A DNA stretch of 64,000 nucleotides from Tsukamurella asaccharolytica (GTDB taxonomy: Bacteria; Actinomycetota; Actinomycetes; Mycobacteriales; Mycobacteriaceae), in contig NZ_VIGW01000008.1 of assembly GCF_007858435.1 (NCBI RefSeq), positions 62,001-126,000 of the forward strand. Reading direction: 5' to 3'. Each line of letters opens with the position of its first letter. The stretch's first letter is position 1. The notes under the pieces were generated by a model. It saw only the letters and a list, made by a program, of their open reading frames with translations, was not told the DNA's origin and did no database searches. The translations under genes were made by a program, and so were the position numbers. Shown in pieces: positions 10,153 through 18,428 of this stretch.

Positions 10153-11298
10153 CTACAGCGCGAGATCGCGCCCGATGATTTCCTTCATGATCTCGGACGA
10201 GCCGGCCCAGATGCGGGTGACGCGGGCGTCCATCCACGCGCGGGCGGCGCGGTACTCGCGCATGTAGCCGTACCCGCCGTGCAGCTGCACGCAGGAGTCG
10301 AGCACCTGGTTCTGGATCTCGGCGGAGATGTACTTGACCTTGGCGGCGTCCACGGCGGTCAGGGTGCCCTCGGCGTGCGCGAGGATCGCCTGGTCCACGT
10401 AGGCCTGCACCATCTCGATCTTGCTCACGAGATCGGCCAGCAGGAACTTGTTGTGCTGGAAGGAGCCGATCGACGCGCCGAAGGCCTTGCGCTCGCGTGC
10501 GTACTCGATGGTCTCGGCCAGGATCTGCTTGGCGTGCGCCACGTTGCCCACCGCGGAGCCGACGCGCTCCTGCGGCAGCTTCTCCATCATGTGGTAGAAA
10601 CCGCGATCCACCTCGCCGATCAGGGCGCTGGCCGGGACGCGCAGGTCGGAGTAGAACAGCTCCGCCGTATCGGCCTCGGGCTGGCCCACCTTGTCGAGCT
10701 TGCGGCCGCGCTCGAAGCCGGGCAGCGAGCAGTCCACGGCGAACAGAGAGATGCCGCGGGCCTTGGCGTCGGGGTTGGTCTTCGCCGCGATCACGGCGAC
10801 GTCGCACGTGTAGCCGTTGGTGATGAAGGTCTTGGAGCCGTTGAGGATCCAGTCGTCGCCGCTGCGCACCGCCGTGGACTTGATGCCGGCCAGATCAGAA
10901 CCCGCGGACGGCTCGGTCATGCCGATCGCGGCCACGGCCTCGCCGGCGGCGATGGCGGGCAGCCACTGCTGCTTCGCCTCCTCGGTGCCCAGACGCACGA
11001 TGTACGGCGTGGTGATGTCGAAGTCGATGCCCACCGAGCTCGCGAAGGCCATCGAGACCGCGGCCAGCTCCTCCTGCGCGATGGCGTTGAAGCGGTAGTC
11101 CTCCGCCTCGCCGCCGCCGTAGGACTCCGGGATCTCCAGTCCGAGGACGCCCTGCTCGCCGAGTCCGCGCCAGACGTCGCGCGAAATCAGCTTGTCGTTG
11201 ATGTACTGCTCGGCGTGCGGCAGCACCTGCTTCTGCAGGTAGTCGCGGACCGCCGAGCCGAATTGCCGGTGGTCCTCGGAGTAGATGGTGCGTTCCAC
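10153..11298 (-). CDS. Acyl-CoA dehydrogenase (FadE family)
   Basis: A 381-aa FAD-dependent acyl-CoA dehydrogenase that introduces the alpha,beta double bond in acyl-CoA oxidation. Family signatures are AIGMTEPSAGSDLAGI (flavin/substrate region), LNGSKTFITNG, and a C-terminal block LHGGYGYMREYRAARAWMDA followed by RIWAGSSEIMKEIIGRDL, typical of long-chain and isovaleryl-like members. The GTG start at 11298 is preceded by a GAGAGGA ribosome site. The bcp stop lies 16 bp upstream on the same strand, so bcp and this gene probably share a transcript. Chain-length specificity is not evident. Confidence 0.9.
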   Translation of the reverse strand: MERTIYSEDHRQFGSAVRDYLQKQVLPHAEQYINDKLISRDVWRGLGEQGVLGLEIPESYGGGEAEDYRFNAIAQEELAAVSMAFASSVGIDFDITTPYIVRLGTEEAKQQWLPAIAAGEAVAAIGMTEPSAGSDLAGIKSTAVRSGDDWILNGSKTFITNGYTCDVAVIAAKTNPDAKARGISLFAVDCSLPGFERGRKLDKVGQPEADTAELFYSDLRVPASALIGEVDRGFYHMMEKLPQERVGSAVGNVAHAKQILAETIEYARERKAFGASIGSFQHNKFLLADLVSKIEMVQAYVDQAILAHAEGTLTAVDAAKVKYISAEIQNQVLDSCVQLHGGYGYMREYRAARAWMDARVTRIWAGSSEIMKEIIGRDLAL

Positions 11299-11314
11299 GT
11301 CTGTGGGTTCCTCT

Positions 11315-11788
11315 CTAGAGCTTCAGGTCGCGGCGCAACTTGGCGACATGGCCGGTCGCCCGCACGTTGTACTGCGCCACCTCGATGGTGCCGTCGGTGC
11401 CGATGACGAACGTCGACCTGATGACACCCGTCACGGTCTTGCCGTACATCATCTTCTCACCGAAGGCCCCGTACTCGGTAAGCACCTGCTTATCGGGGTC
11501 CGAGAGGAGTGGGAACGTGATCGAATCGCGCTCCTGGAACTTCTTGAGCTTCTCCGGCTTGTCGGGGGAGATGCCCAGCACCGTGAGTCCGGCGTCGGCG
11601 AAATCGCCCAGGTTGTCGCGGAAGTCGCAGGCCTGCTTGGTGCAGCCGGGGGTCATGGCCGCCGGATAGAAGTACAGGACCACCCGCTGGCCCTGGAAGT
11701 CGGAGAGCGAGACGGGGTTCCCGTCCTGATCCGGCAGTGTGAAAGAGGGTGCATGAGCTCCCGGCTCGAGCCGCGTCGATGTCGTCAT
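11315..11788 (-). CDS. bcp: Thioredoxin-dependent peroxiredoxin, Bcp family
   Basis: A 157-aa bacterioferritin comigratory protein-type peroxiredoxin that reduces peroxides in the cytoplasm. The peroxidatic cysteine is Cys49 in AMTPGCTKQACDF, and Cys54 five residues later is the resolving cysteine, giving the atypical 2-Cys pattern. The thioredoxin fold is marked by VVLYFYP and LGISPDKPEKLKKF. The ATG at 11788 is the first in frame. In M. tuberculosis bcp lies in the same fas/acpS neighbourhood, which supports the assignment. Confidence 0.93.
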   Translation of the reverse strand: MTTSTRLEPGAHAPSFTLPDQDGNPVSLSDFQGQRVVLYFYPAAMTPGCTKQACDFRDNLGDFADAGLTVLGISPDKPEKLKKFQERDSITFPLLSDPDKQVLTEYGAFGEKMMYGKTVTGVIRSTFVIGTDGTIEVAQYNVRATGHVAKLRRDLKL

Positions 11789-11834
11789 GTCGTAACCGTA
11801 TCGGTAGTCGACACGCGGGACGAGGACCGTCGGA

Positions 11835-12701
11835 TCAGCCCCGTCGGTAGCCGTTCGACAGCCCGACCAACAGCTCCGCGACCAGCGGGTTCGGGGTGGC
11901 GTCGGTGCGCAGCACCGCGGAGACGGGCAGAGTGAAGCCCGGCGCGGGCCGGCTGGCTATGCCGGGCTGGCGCGGGTCCTCGTACAGCAGGGTCCACCCC
12001 TCGGGATCGTTGATCAGCTCGAAGGCGACGGGGTGGTCGTCGCGGATCTCGGGGCCGAGGCGCACCTCCAGGCCGTCGGCGGTGAAGACCTTGTCCACGA
12101 GCCGGTGCAGCAGCACCTGCTGGTGCGGAGGTGGCAGGAGCAGGGGGTACCCCGCCAGCTCCGCGGTCGACGGTGCCCGCCCCAGCGCCGCGAGAGGGTG
12201 CCGTGTCGAGAACGCGATGAGCGGGTTGTCGACCCACAGCGGCTCGAGGTAGAGGCCGGGCTCGTCCAGGCGGCCGCGGATGAGTGCGAGGTCGGCTTCG
12301 CCCGACCGCACGGCGGCGATGCGTTGGGCGAAGGGCTTGATGAGGAAGTCGATCTCCGCGCCGGGGTGCCGCTCGCGCACGTCGGAGGCCGCGGCGAGCG
12401 CCGACCGGGCGAAGGACATGTTCGCGGCGAGCCGGATCCGGTCGGGCCGCGGGCGCACCGCGTCGATAGCCTCGTCCCGCTGCCGGAGCAACTCGCGCGC
12501 CCGGGGGAGCAGCGATTCGCCCGCGTCGGTGAGGCGCACCCGTCGCCCGGCGCGTTCGAAGAGCTCGACGCCCAGCTCCTTCTCGAGGGTCGCGATCTGG
12601 TGGCTCACGGCCGACTGCGAGACGAAACACTGCCGCGCGGCGCGGGAGAAGCCGCCGTGATCGGCCACCGCGACGAGGTACTCGAGCTGCCGGAATTCCA
12701 T
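11835..12701 (-). CDS. LysR-family transcriptional regulator
   Basis: A 288-aa LysR-type regulator. The N-terminal winged helix-turn-helix is MEFRQLEYLVAVADHGGFSRAARQ followed by VSQSAVSHQIATLEKELG. The rest is a substrate-binding-like effector domain (about residues 90-288). I chose ATG 12701 because the LysR fold begins there; the frame stays open 78 codons further but that part has no homology-like content. The only Shine-Dalgarno-like GGAGG abuts the start codon, so initiation may be leaderless or use unusual spacing. It is transcribed divergently from the ndh gene, and classical LysR logic suggests it controls that gene and itself. The effector is unknown. Confidence 0.9.
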   Translation of the reverse strand: MEFRQLEYLVAVADHGGFSRAARQCFVSQSAVSHQIATLEKELGVELFERAGRRVRLTDAGESLLPRARELLRQRDEAIDAVRPRPDRIRLAANMSFARSALAAASDVRERHPGAEIDFLIKPFAQRIAAVRSGEADLALIRGRLDEPGLYLEPLWVDNPLIAFSTRHPLAALGRAPSTAELAGYPLLLPPPHQQVLLHRLVDKVFTADGLEVRLGPEIRDDHPVAFELINDPEGWTLLYEDPRQPGIASRPAPGFTLPVSAVLRTDATPNPLVAELLVGLSNGYRRG

Positions 12702-12734
12702 CCCTCCAGTGTATGAACAAAGAAGATGGATTGC

Positions 12735-12793
12735 ATCACCAATAAGGTGATCTACCAGGTTGAAGCATATTGATCCATGCACCAATCTGGTAG
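12735..12793. promoter_or_regulatory. Inverted repeats in the lysR/ndh divergent control region
   Basis: Two dyads lie between the divergent starts. ATCACC-AATAA-GGTGAT (12735-12751) is a perfect 6-bp palindrome. CTACCAGGTTG (12752-12762) and CAATCTGGTAG (12783-12793) form an inverted repeat matching 10 of 11 bases, 20 bp apart. This arrangement of adjacent recognition and activation half-sites fits a LysR operator. Function is inferred from position. Confidence 0.5.
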
Positions 12794-12825
12794 TAGACAA
12801 CGACGTCTTGAAGGAGGAGAAGATC

Positions 12826-14154
12826 ATGCGCAACACCCACGTCGTGGTGATCGGCTCGGGATTCGGTGGCCTCGCCGCCGCGAAGCAGCTCGCCAAGTCG
12901 AACATCGAGACCACACTCATCTCGGCGAACGGCACCCACCTCTTCCAGCCGCTGCTCTACCAGGTGGCCACCGGCATCACCGCCGGCGAGCACATCGCGC
13001 CGCCCATCGCCGAGGTTCTGCGGCGGCGCCGAACCGTCGAGGTGGTCACCGGCTACGTCACCGCGGTCGACGCGGAACGCAAGGTCGTCACCTACGCCAC
13101 CGAGGACGGCGTCGAGCAGATCGGCTACACCTACCTCATCGTCGCCGCGGGCGCCGCGCAGGCGTACTTCGGCCACGACGAGTGGGAGAACCGGACCTTC
13201 GCCCTCAAGACCCTCGAGGACGCGGAGAACCTCCGGGCGCGACTTCGCGCCGCGTTCGAGGAGCCCGCCGAGAGCCCCGCGCGCACCGTCGTGGTGGTCG
13301 GCGCGGGCGCCACGGGCGTCGAGGTGGCCGGGCAGGTCGCCGAGCTGGCGCGCCGCTTCCACGACGACGCCGAGATCCGCATCCACCTGGTCGAGGGCGC
13401 CGACGACGTGCTGCCCTTCTACGGCGGCACGCTCTCGGGCTACACCCGGGCCACCCTCGAGAAGGCGGGCGTGCAGGTGCACACCGGCACCGTCGTCACC
13501 GCCATCGAGGACGGCGTGGTCACCGTCAAGGATCCGGAGGGCGCCGAGCGCGACATCGCCGCCGGCACTGTCGTCTGGTCGGCCGGCGTGCAGGCCACCC
13601 CGCTCGCCGGCGTCATCGCCGAGGCCACGGGCTGCGAGACCGACCGCGCCGGGCGTCTGCTCGTGGGCCGCGACCTCACGGTCGGCGGCCGGGCCGACGT
13701 CTTCGCCCTCGGCGACATGACCAGCCTGAACGGCCTGCCCGGGCAGAGCCCGGTCGCTATGCAGCAGGGCCGCCACGCCGCCGACGTCATCCGCGGCACG
13801 AAGGGGCCCGGCACCCACTTCCGGTACCTCGACAAGGGCAGCATGGCCATGATCGACACCCCGCACGCCGTGGTCCAGCCGCCGCTGGGCCTGCCCGGCC
13901 TCACCGGCTTCGTCGCCTGGGCGGGCTGGCTGGCCGTGCACCTGTACTACCTGGCGGGCATGGGCAACCGGGTCGCGGTGCTCCGGGACTGGCTGCGCGC
14001 CTTCGTCGGCACGGCACGTCCCGGGTTCGCAGCGGCGCCGCCCGACGGTGCGCCGACGGTCACCGTCGGAGCCCCGGAGGAGGGAGAGGCGCTACCCGGC
14101 GGCCTTGGCGTTGCCGGCACGCCAGACGGACCACGGCAGGTTCCAGTCGCCTAG
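12826..14154 (+). CDS. ndh: Type II NADH:quinone oxidoreductase (NDH-2)
   Basis: A 442-aa single-subunit flavoprotein that passes electrons from NADH to menaquinone at the membrane without pumping protons. There are two Rossmann motifs: VIGSGFGG at the N terminus for FAD and VVGAGATGVE (~residue 160) for NADH. ALGDMTSL is the second FAD contact. A hydrophobic C-terminal stretch (GFVAWAGWLAVHLYYLAGM) matches the membrane-attachment region of the family. ATG 12826 was chosen because AAGGAGGAG lies 6 bp upstream; an ATG at 12760 in the same frame would lie inside the operator region. Its last 63 bp overlap the convergent transpeptidase gene. A divergent LysR gene probably regulates it. Confidence 0.9.
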   Translation: MRNTHVVVIGSGFGGLAAAKQLAKSNIETTLISANGTHLFQPLLYQVATGITAGEHIAPPIAEVLRRRRTVEVVTGYVTAVDAERKVVTYATEDGVEQIGYTYLIVAAGAAQAYFGHDEWENRTFALKTLEDAENLRARLRAAFEEPAESPARTVVVVGAGATGVEVAGQVAELARRFHDDAEIRIHLVEGADDVLPFYGGTLSGYTRATLEKAGVQVHTGTVVTAIEDGVVTVKDPEGAERDIAAGTVVWSAGVQATPLAGVIAEATGCETDRAGRLLVGRDLTVGGRADVFALGDMTSLNGLPGQSPVAMQQGRHAADVIRGTKGPGTHFRYLDKGSMAMIDTPHAVVQPPLGLPGLTGFVAWAGWLAVHLYYLAGMGNRVAVLRDWLRAFVGTARPGFAAAPPDGAPTVTVGAPEEGEALPGGLGVAGTPDGPRQVPVA

Positions 14155-15312
14155 CCCGTCGGTGCCCTCCAGCACGGGCCCCGAGGTGTCGGTGACCTTC
14201 ACGATGTCGCCGCGCTTGGTGTTCTGCATGAACCACAGGGCGTTCTCGGTGCTCACGTTGAGGCAGCCGTGGCTGACGTTGGTGGAGCCCTGCTGGTTGA
14301 CCGACCACGGGGCGCTGTGCAGGTAGATGCCGCTGTAGGACATCTGCACGGCGTAGTCGACCAGCGTGCGGTATCCGTTGGGGGAGTTCACCGGGACGCC
14401 GTAGGTCGACGAGTCCATGATCATGTTCTCGCGGTGGTCGCCGATGAGGTAGACGCCGTTCGGGGTCTCGTTGCCCGGGCCGCCCATCGAGGTGGGCATC
14501 GTCTTGACGACCTTGCCGTTCTTCGTGACGCGGACGATCTTGTCCTTGTCGGAGACGGTGGTGATCACCTCGTCGCCCACGGTGAACCGGGTGGAGGCGT
14601 CCTTCTGGCCGAAGGTCCCGCCGCCCAGGTCAACGCCGTAGATCTTCACGTCCACGCTGACCTTGGTCCCCGGCTTGAGGTAGTTCTCCGTTCGCCACCG
14701 CACCTCGGAGGGGCTGATCCAGTAGAACGCGCCCTCGACCGGCGGGTCGGTGACGATCTTGATCGCGCGCTGCGCTGCCATGCGGTCGGCGATGCGCTCG
14801 TCGAACTTCACGCCCACGGTCTGTCCGACGCCCACCGTCGAGTTGTCGGCCGTGGTGAAGTACGCCTGGGTCAGGTTGTTCGGCGACTGGGTGCTGAAGG
14901 TCTCGGTGGCGACGTTCACCCCGCCGATGCCGTTGGCCTCCGCGCGCAGCTTGTACGTCTTGTTGTAGCCGAGCGGCTCGGAGTTGCTCCACGAGCGGCC
15001 GTCCTCCGCGAGCGTTCCGGAGACCTCCTTGCCGTCCGCGTTCGTCATCACGACCTTGGTGAGCGTGCCACCGCTGGCGGTCACCTTCACAGGGACGCCG
15101 GGCTGCACGTCGACCGCGCCGTTACGCGCGGTCGAGGTGATCTGCGGGCGCAGCAGGTCGAAGAAGGGGGTCGAGTCGGTGATCTTCTGGCTCTCGTCCG
15201 GCAGTGCCGCATCACCCGTCGACGACGTGCAGCCGGCGATCAGCGCGGCGGAGACGAGCAATGCCGTCACCGCCGTCGGGATACGTCGGTACACGGCGGG
15301 ACGGTTGCGCAT
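14092..15312 (-). CDS. L,D-transpeptidase lipoprotein (LdtB/LdtMt2-like)
   Basis: A 406-aa cell-wall enzyme that forms 3->3 peptidoglycan cross-links. An N-terminal signal ends in the lipobox LIAGC, so it is probably anchored in the outer face of the membrane. Two Ig-like domains follow (roughly residues 50-250). The YkuD catalytic domain carries YLHSAPWS and, downstream, STNVSHGCLNVS, with catalytic Cys350. Length and layout match mycobacterial LdtB (Rv2518c), which lies in the same gene neighbourhood. A Trp-containing C-terminal tail follows the catalytic domain. The 3' end overlaps ndh by 63 bp in convergent orientation. Confidence 0.92.
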   Translation of the reverse strand: MRNRPAVYRRIPTAVTALLVSAALIAGCTSSTGDAALPDESQKITDSTPFFDLLRPQITSTARNGAVDVQPGVPVKVTASGGTLTKVVMTNADGKEVSGTLAEDGRSWSNSEPLGYNKTYKLRAEANGIGGVNVATETFSTQSPNNLTQAYFTTADNSTVGVGQTVGVKFDERIADRMAAQRAIKIVTDPPVEGAFYWISPSEVRWRTENYLKPGTKVSVDVKIYGVDLGGGTFGQKDASTRFTVGDEVITTVSDKDKIVRVTKNGKVVKTMPTSMGGPGNETPNGVYLIGDHRENMIMDSSTYGVPVNSPNGYRTLVDYAVQMSYSGIYLHSAPWSVNQQGSTNVSHGCLNVSTENALWFMQNTKRGDIVKVTDTSGPVLEGTDGLGDWNLPWSVWRAGNAKAAG

Positions 15313-15401
15313 GGCTCAGCTCCAGGAAAACGGATCAGTCGGGTTCGGTCCACGGGACCGATTGCTCCCGATTCTAGCGGGCGCCGAGGGGCGAAACCGG
15401 T

Positions 15402-16142
15402 TCAGGTGAGGCTGGTCGTTCCGAGGAGTCGGCCGATCGCGTAGGTGATCGACATGGCGGCTGCGCCGCCGATGAGCAGCCGGATGACCGCGGTCCGTCG
15501 GTCGGCGCCGCCGAGCGCGGCGGACGCGTAGCCGGTGACGGCGAGACCGACGGCGACCGCGAGCGCGATCCAGAGCATGCGGTGCCACGCGATTAGTGAG
15601 GCTGCGATGGGGACGAGGGCTCCGAGGCTGAACGCGACCGCTGACGACAGTGCCGCTGCCAGGGGATTGGTGAGCTCCTCCTCGTCGAGCCCGAGTTCGA
15701 TGTCGAGATGGGCGCCCAGGGCATCCTTCGCAGTGAGCTCTGTCGCGACCTGCCGGGCGGTCGGCTCACTGAGTCCTTTGGCGGTGTAGAGCCCGACGAG
15801 CTCGTCGAACTCTTCCTCCGGCCGATCCAGCAGTTCCTGTCGCTCTTTCGCGATCCACGCCCTTTCCGTGTCGCGTTGGGTGCTCACCGACACGTATTCG
15901 CCGAGGGCCATCGCCGAAGCCCCCGCCGACAGGCCGGCGACACCCGCGACGACGATCGCTCCGGGCGTGGCGGCGGTAGCGGCCACGCCTATCACCAATC
16001 CTGCGGTGGAGAGCAGGCCGTCGTTCGCTCCTAAGACCCCGGCTCGGAGCCAGTTCAGCTTGCTGCCCACCGCGCCGCTGTGCGGCTCGCCCTCGTGTCC
16101 GGAGTGATTCTTCGTGGTGTCGGCGATCCTGTCACTGGTCAC
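15402..16142 (-). CDS. VIT/CCC1-family Fe2+/Mn2+ transporter
   Basis: A 246-aa membrane protein of the VIT1/CCC1 family, which moves ferrous iron or manganese across membranes. After a hydrophilic, His-containing N terminus (NHSGHEGEPHSG), the signature LRAGVLGANDGLLSTAGLVIGVA covers TM1. TM2 is followed by GEYVSVSTQRDTE, then a long charged cytoplasmic helical hairpin with Glu-rich metal-binding potential (RPEEEFDELV, DIELGLDEEEL), then three more TM helices. The start is GTG at 16142 with a weak ribosome site. Neighbouring genes do not suggest a specific metal. Confidence 0.85.
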   Translation of the reverse strand: MTSDRIADTTKNHSGHEGEPHSGAVGSKLNWLRAGVLGANDGLLSTAGLVIGVAATAATPGAIVVAGVAGLSAGASAMALGEYVSVSTQRDTERAWIAKERQELLDRPEEEFDELVGLYTAKGLSEPTARQVATELTAKDALGAHLDIELGLDEEELTNPLAAALSSAVAFSLGALVPIAASLIAWHRMLWIALAVAVGLAVTGYASAALGGADRRTAVIRLLIGGAAAMSITYAIGRLLGTTSLT

Positions 16143-16332
16143 ATCGATCAGGGTAAGCGCAGGTCAGTGGCCATTTCAACGTACCCAAGGCTTCCCTCGC
16201 GCAGGGCTGCCAGTGCTCAATGAGGCAAGCCAATGCTCCCGCTTCGGTGAATTGGGACAGCTGGTTCCGCGTGTTCCGGCGCCACCGCTGATCGTCTTCG
16301 GTGCGATTCGCTTCAGGTGCCCGCCCGGCCTG

Positions 16333-16641
16333 TCAGCGGAGGTAGACGACGGCCCCGTTGCCGCCGGTGCATACGGAACCGGCGTTCGTGCAGGTCATGA
16401 TGTAGGTGGTGTTCGTGACCCGGCTGTACACCTTGAACGGCCGAGAGCCGGACCCGTTGACGTGGTAGGTGTTCGCGGTGTTGATCGCGAATGCGCAGGA
16501 CGTGTTGGCGTTCCCGCTGTAGACAGCGGCGCCCCGGGTGGAGGTGCCGCAGTACGAGGGCGCGGCGTTCGCCGCGGCGGTCGGGGCGAGGGCGGCGCCG
16601 AGTGCGAATACGGCAGTGGCCGCGACGAGCTTGCGGGTCAT
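16333..16641 (-). CDS. Small secreted protein, unknown function
   Basis: A 102-aa protein with a clear Sec signal peptide: MTRK, a hydrophobic core to ~residue 22, and an ANA-A cleavage site near residue 26. The mature part of about 75 residues is rich in Asn, Thr, Ser and Gly and has four cysteines (Y-C-G, S-C-A, M-T-C, S-V-C), which suggests two disulfides in a small exported domain. GAAAGG lies upstream of the ATG. I do not recognise a family. It sits alone between the VIT gene and a broken gene, in a patch of accessory character. Confidence 0.65.
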   Translation of the reverse strand: MTRKLVAATAVFALGAALAPTAAANAAPSYCGTSTRGAAVYSGNANTSCAFAINTANTYHVNGSGSRPFKVYSRVTNTTYIMTCTNAGSVCTGGNGAVVYLR

Positions 16642-16794
16642 GAGGAGGCCTTTCGTGAGCTGCGCTGGAGTGATGACTTCTTGCTGCAGAGGACGATGCC
16701 AAAAGCGCCTTAATCGACACCTGGCACCTGCTTGTACTCGACGAAAGCTGCGCAGCGTGCTCCCGCATCGCTCACCAGCAGAGCCGCCTGATGG

Positions 16795-17310
16795 TCATCC
16801 CAACTGAGCCCGCTCAACGAGCCGCCGCTCGACTCCGTCGACGCCGAGCTCAAGGATTTCGCGTGCCGCCCGCAGCGACACCTCGTCGGGAGGGTTCGCG
16901 GCCACCAGCTCCGCTGCCCGGATTCCAGCCTCCGCGATTTCGCGTGCCGACTTCTGTGTGCGTCCCAGCTTCATCGCCCCGGTATACATCCGAGGTCTGA
17001 CAATTTCCGCCCATCCGTCCTCGCTCGTGAATGCCCAGCCGAGCACGCGCGGGTCGTACCAGGCGGCGGCGTCGAGCGTCGCGCGGTCCACGATCGGGGG
17101 TGCCCGACCCGTTCCAGGCACGTCGAAGCGGCAGCAGCAGTACTCGACGCCGGGCGCCCAGTCACCGTTGAAGGTGGAAGGCGGCGCACCGTCGGGGTGC
17201 CCCCGTGCTCGAAGCCGGCCTGGAGTAGGCAGAGGCCGTCGGCGTCGGCGGGGTACCGCTCGTCGTTCACGATGCCGTAGCGGATGCCTTCGTCGCCGCT
17301 CCACGCTGTG
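16795..17310 (-). pseudogene. Frameshifted and probably 5'-truncated gene, unknown function
   Basis: Protein-like sequence continues across two frames on the minus strand. The upstream part (~17310-17205) reads AWSGDEGIRYGIVNDERYP and on to LLQAGFEHGGTP. The downstream part (~17200-16795) reads STFNGDWAPGVEY, DPRVLGWAFTSEDGWAEIV and a charged helical C terminus ending at a stop at 16795. The switch falls at the homopolymers GGGG (17194-17197) and CCCCC (17200-17204), consistent with a single-base indel. The upstream frame runs back into the neighbouring gene without an obvious start, so the N terminus may also be lost. I do not recognise the family. A sequencing error would make it an intact gene. 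Confidence 0.55.
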
Positions 17311-17313
17311 GCC

Positions 17314-17514
17314 CTACGCCGAGCGGGACCGATCCCGGCGCCGTTCCCACAGCGCCCACGCGCCCATCAGCGCGGTCCAGATCGCCGTCATCACGGCCGC
17401 GTCGATGGCGGATTGGCCGAGCGTCTGCTCCGGGTTCAGCAGCCACACGAACCCCGCGGTGGTGAGCACGAAAACCACGACGGCGCCGACGAGCAGACCG
17501 CGGATGCTGTTCAT
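17314..17514 (-). CDS. Small two-TM membrane protein, unknown function
   Basis: A 66-aa protein starting at ATG 17514: MNSIRGLLVGAVVVFVLTTA begins a first TM helix, and a second hydrophobic helix (AVMTAIWTALMGAWALW) ends in an Arg-rich cytoplasmic tail. The frame extends 36 codons upstream, but that part is basic and low in protein character, so the internal ATG is preferred. The arrangement resembles many small actinobacterial membrane proteins of unknown role. No ribosome site is strong. Confidence 0.5.
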   Translation of the reverse strand: MNSIRGLLVGAVVVFVLTTAGFVWLLNPEQTLGQSAIDAAVMTAIWTALMGAWALWERRRDRSRSA

Positions 17515-17699
17515 GGCCGCGACGTTAACAGGTGTGCGGGGGAGTTGCCGGTACTCGGGGAGTCTCCGGGCGCTGCTGGCGCTGGAGCGCTCGCGCCGCG
17601 TCGCCCGCGCGAGTGGGCCCATCTCCGCGCGAGCAGAGGTGGTGGCTACGGGGCCTGGAGCGGACGAAGTTTGTCAGTCCCGGCGTGGATGATGCGGCC

Positions 17700-18344
17700 A
17701 TGGATTCAGCCACCGCTCCGCCGCCAGACGAATCCGTCTGGCGTGGGTTCGCTGGCGCGAAGCTCCACCCGGTGTTCTGGGCCGGGGAGACGTCGGTCGA
17801 AGGCTACTGGTTCCCCAATGTGGTCGTCCGCCGCGATGGTGACGTCGAGGTGCCGATTGTCGTCGCCTCCGACGGATCGATCGACCCGCGCGGCCATTGG
17901 GGCGCGGCTGCGGTGAGCTCCCGCGGCGATGTCACCCTGAAGACCGGAGCGGGGGAGTTCGAGGTGGGGACCACCGAGCTCGAGGCGGTGATCCTTGCTG
18001 TGCAACTCGTCGAGGAGCTTGAGGCCTCGGCAGCGGTGGTCCTCGTCGATAGTGACGACGCGCTAGCGATCGCCCGCAACGCTCAGGGCAAATATCCGCC
18101 CGCTCGAACGCGCGGGATCGATGCCAGGGTGCGCTACCGGTTGGAGGCGGCGTTGTTCGGCATCGACTCGGTCATCGAGTTCCAGAAGGTGAAGGCGCAT
18201 TCGGGGCACGAACTGAACGACGCTGCGGATCACGTCGCCTGGCTCGGACGGCGGGCGACCCGCGGTAGCCGGACTGTGGCCGAGCGTGAGTTGAGTACAC
18301 GGCTGGAGACGATAAGCGAGGAAGTGCTTAGCCTGGCGATCTGA
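17700..18344 (+). CDS. RNase H-fold protein with complete DEDD site
   Basis: A 214-aa protein whose residues ~52-185 fit the RNase HI fold. The first strand VPIVVASDGS carries Asp58, TTELEA carries Glu93, AVVLVDSDD carries Asp117, and ELNDAADHVA carries Asp174, giving all four catalytic metal ligands in order. FQKVKAHSGHE matches the family's KVKAHSG segment ahead of the last Asp, as in RNase HI of E. coli. The ~50-residue N-terminal part (WRGFAGAKLHPVFW) is unfamiliar and the C terminus is helical. The frame is open further upstream, but ATG 17700 begins the plausible protein. It is followed after 84 bp by a Ser/Thr kinase gene. It is unlikely to be the housekeeping RNase HI, and may degrade RNA in RNA-DNA hybrids. 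Confidence 0.7.
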   Translation: MDSATAPPPDESVWRGFAGAKLHPVFWAGETSVEGYWFPNVVVRRDGDVEVPIVVASDGSIDPRGHWGAAAVSSRGDVTLKTGAGEFEVGTTELEAVILAVQLVEELEASAAVVLVDSDDALAIARNAQGKYPPARTRGIDARVRYRLEAALFGIDSVIEFQKVKAHSGHELNDAADHVAWLGRRATRGSRTVAERELSTRLETISEEVLSLAI

Positions 18345-18428
18345 CCTCTCATTCCCTAGCCGAAACACCTTCTGGCCCTGCCAGTCCGCCGCTTCCCGTC
18401 GCGCCGACAACCTGCCACAATCGCCGAT

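Noticed and set aside
10060-11406. Open frame of 448 codons on the + strand opposite the acyl-CoA dehydrogenase
   Set aside because: The opposite strand encodes an acyl-CoA dehydrogenase with conserved motifs; this frame is low-complexity shadow sequence.
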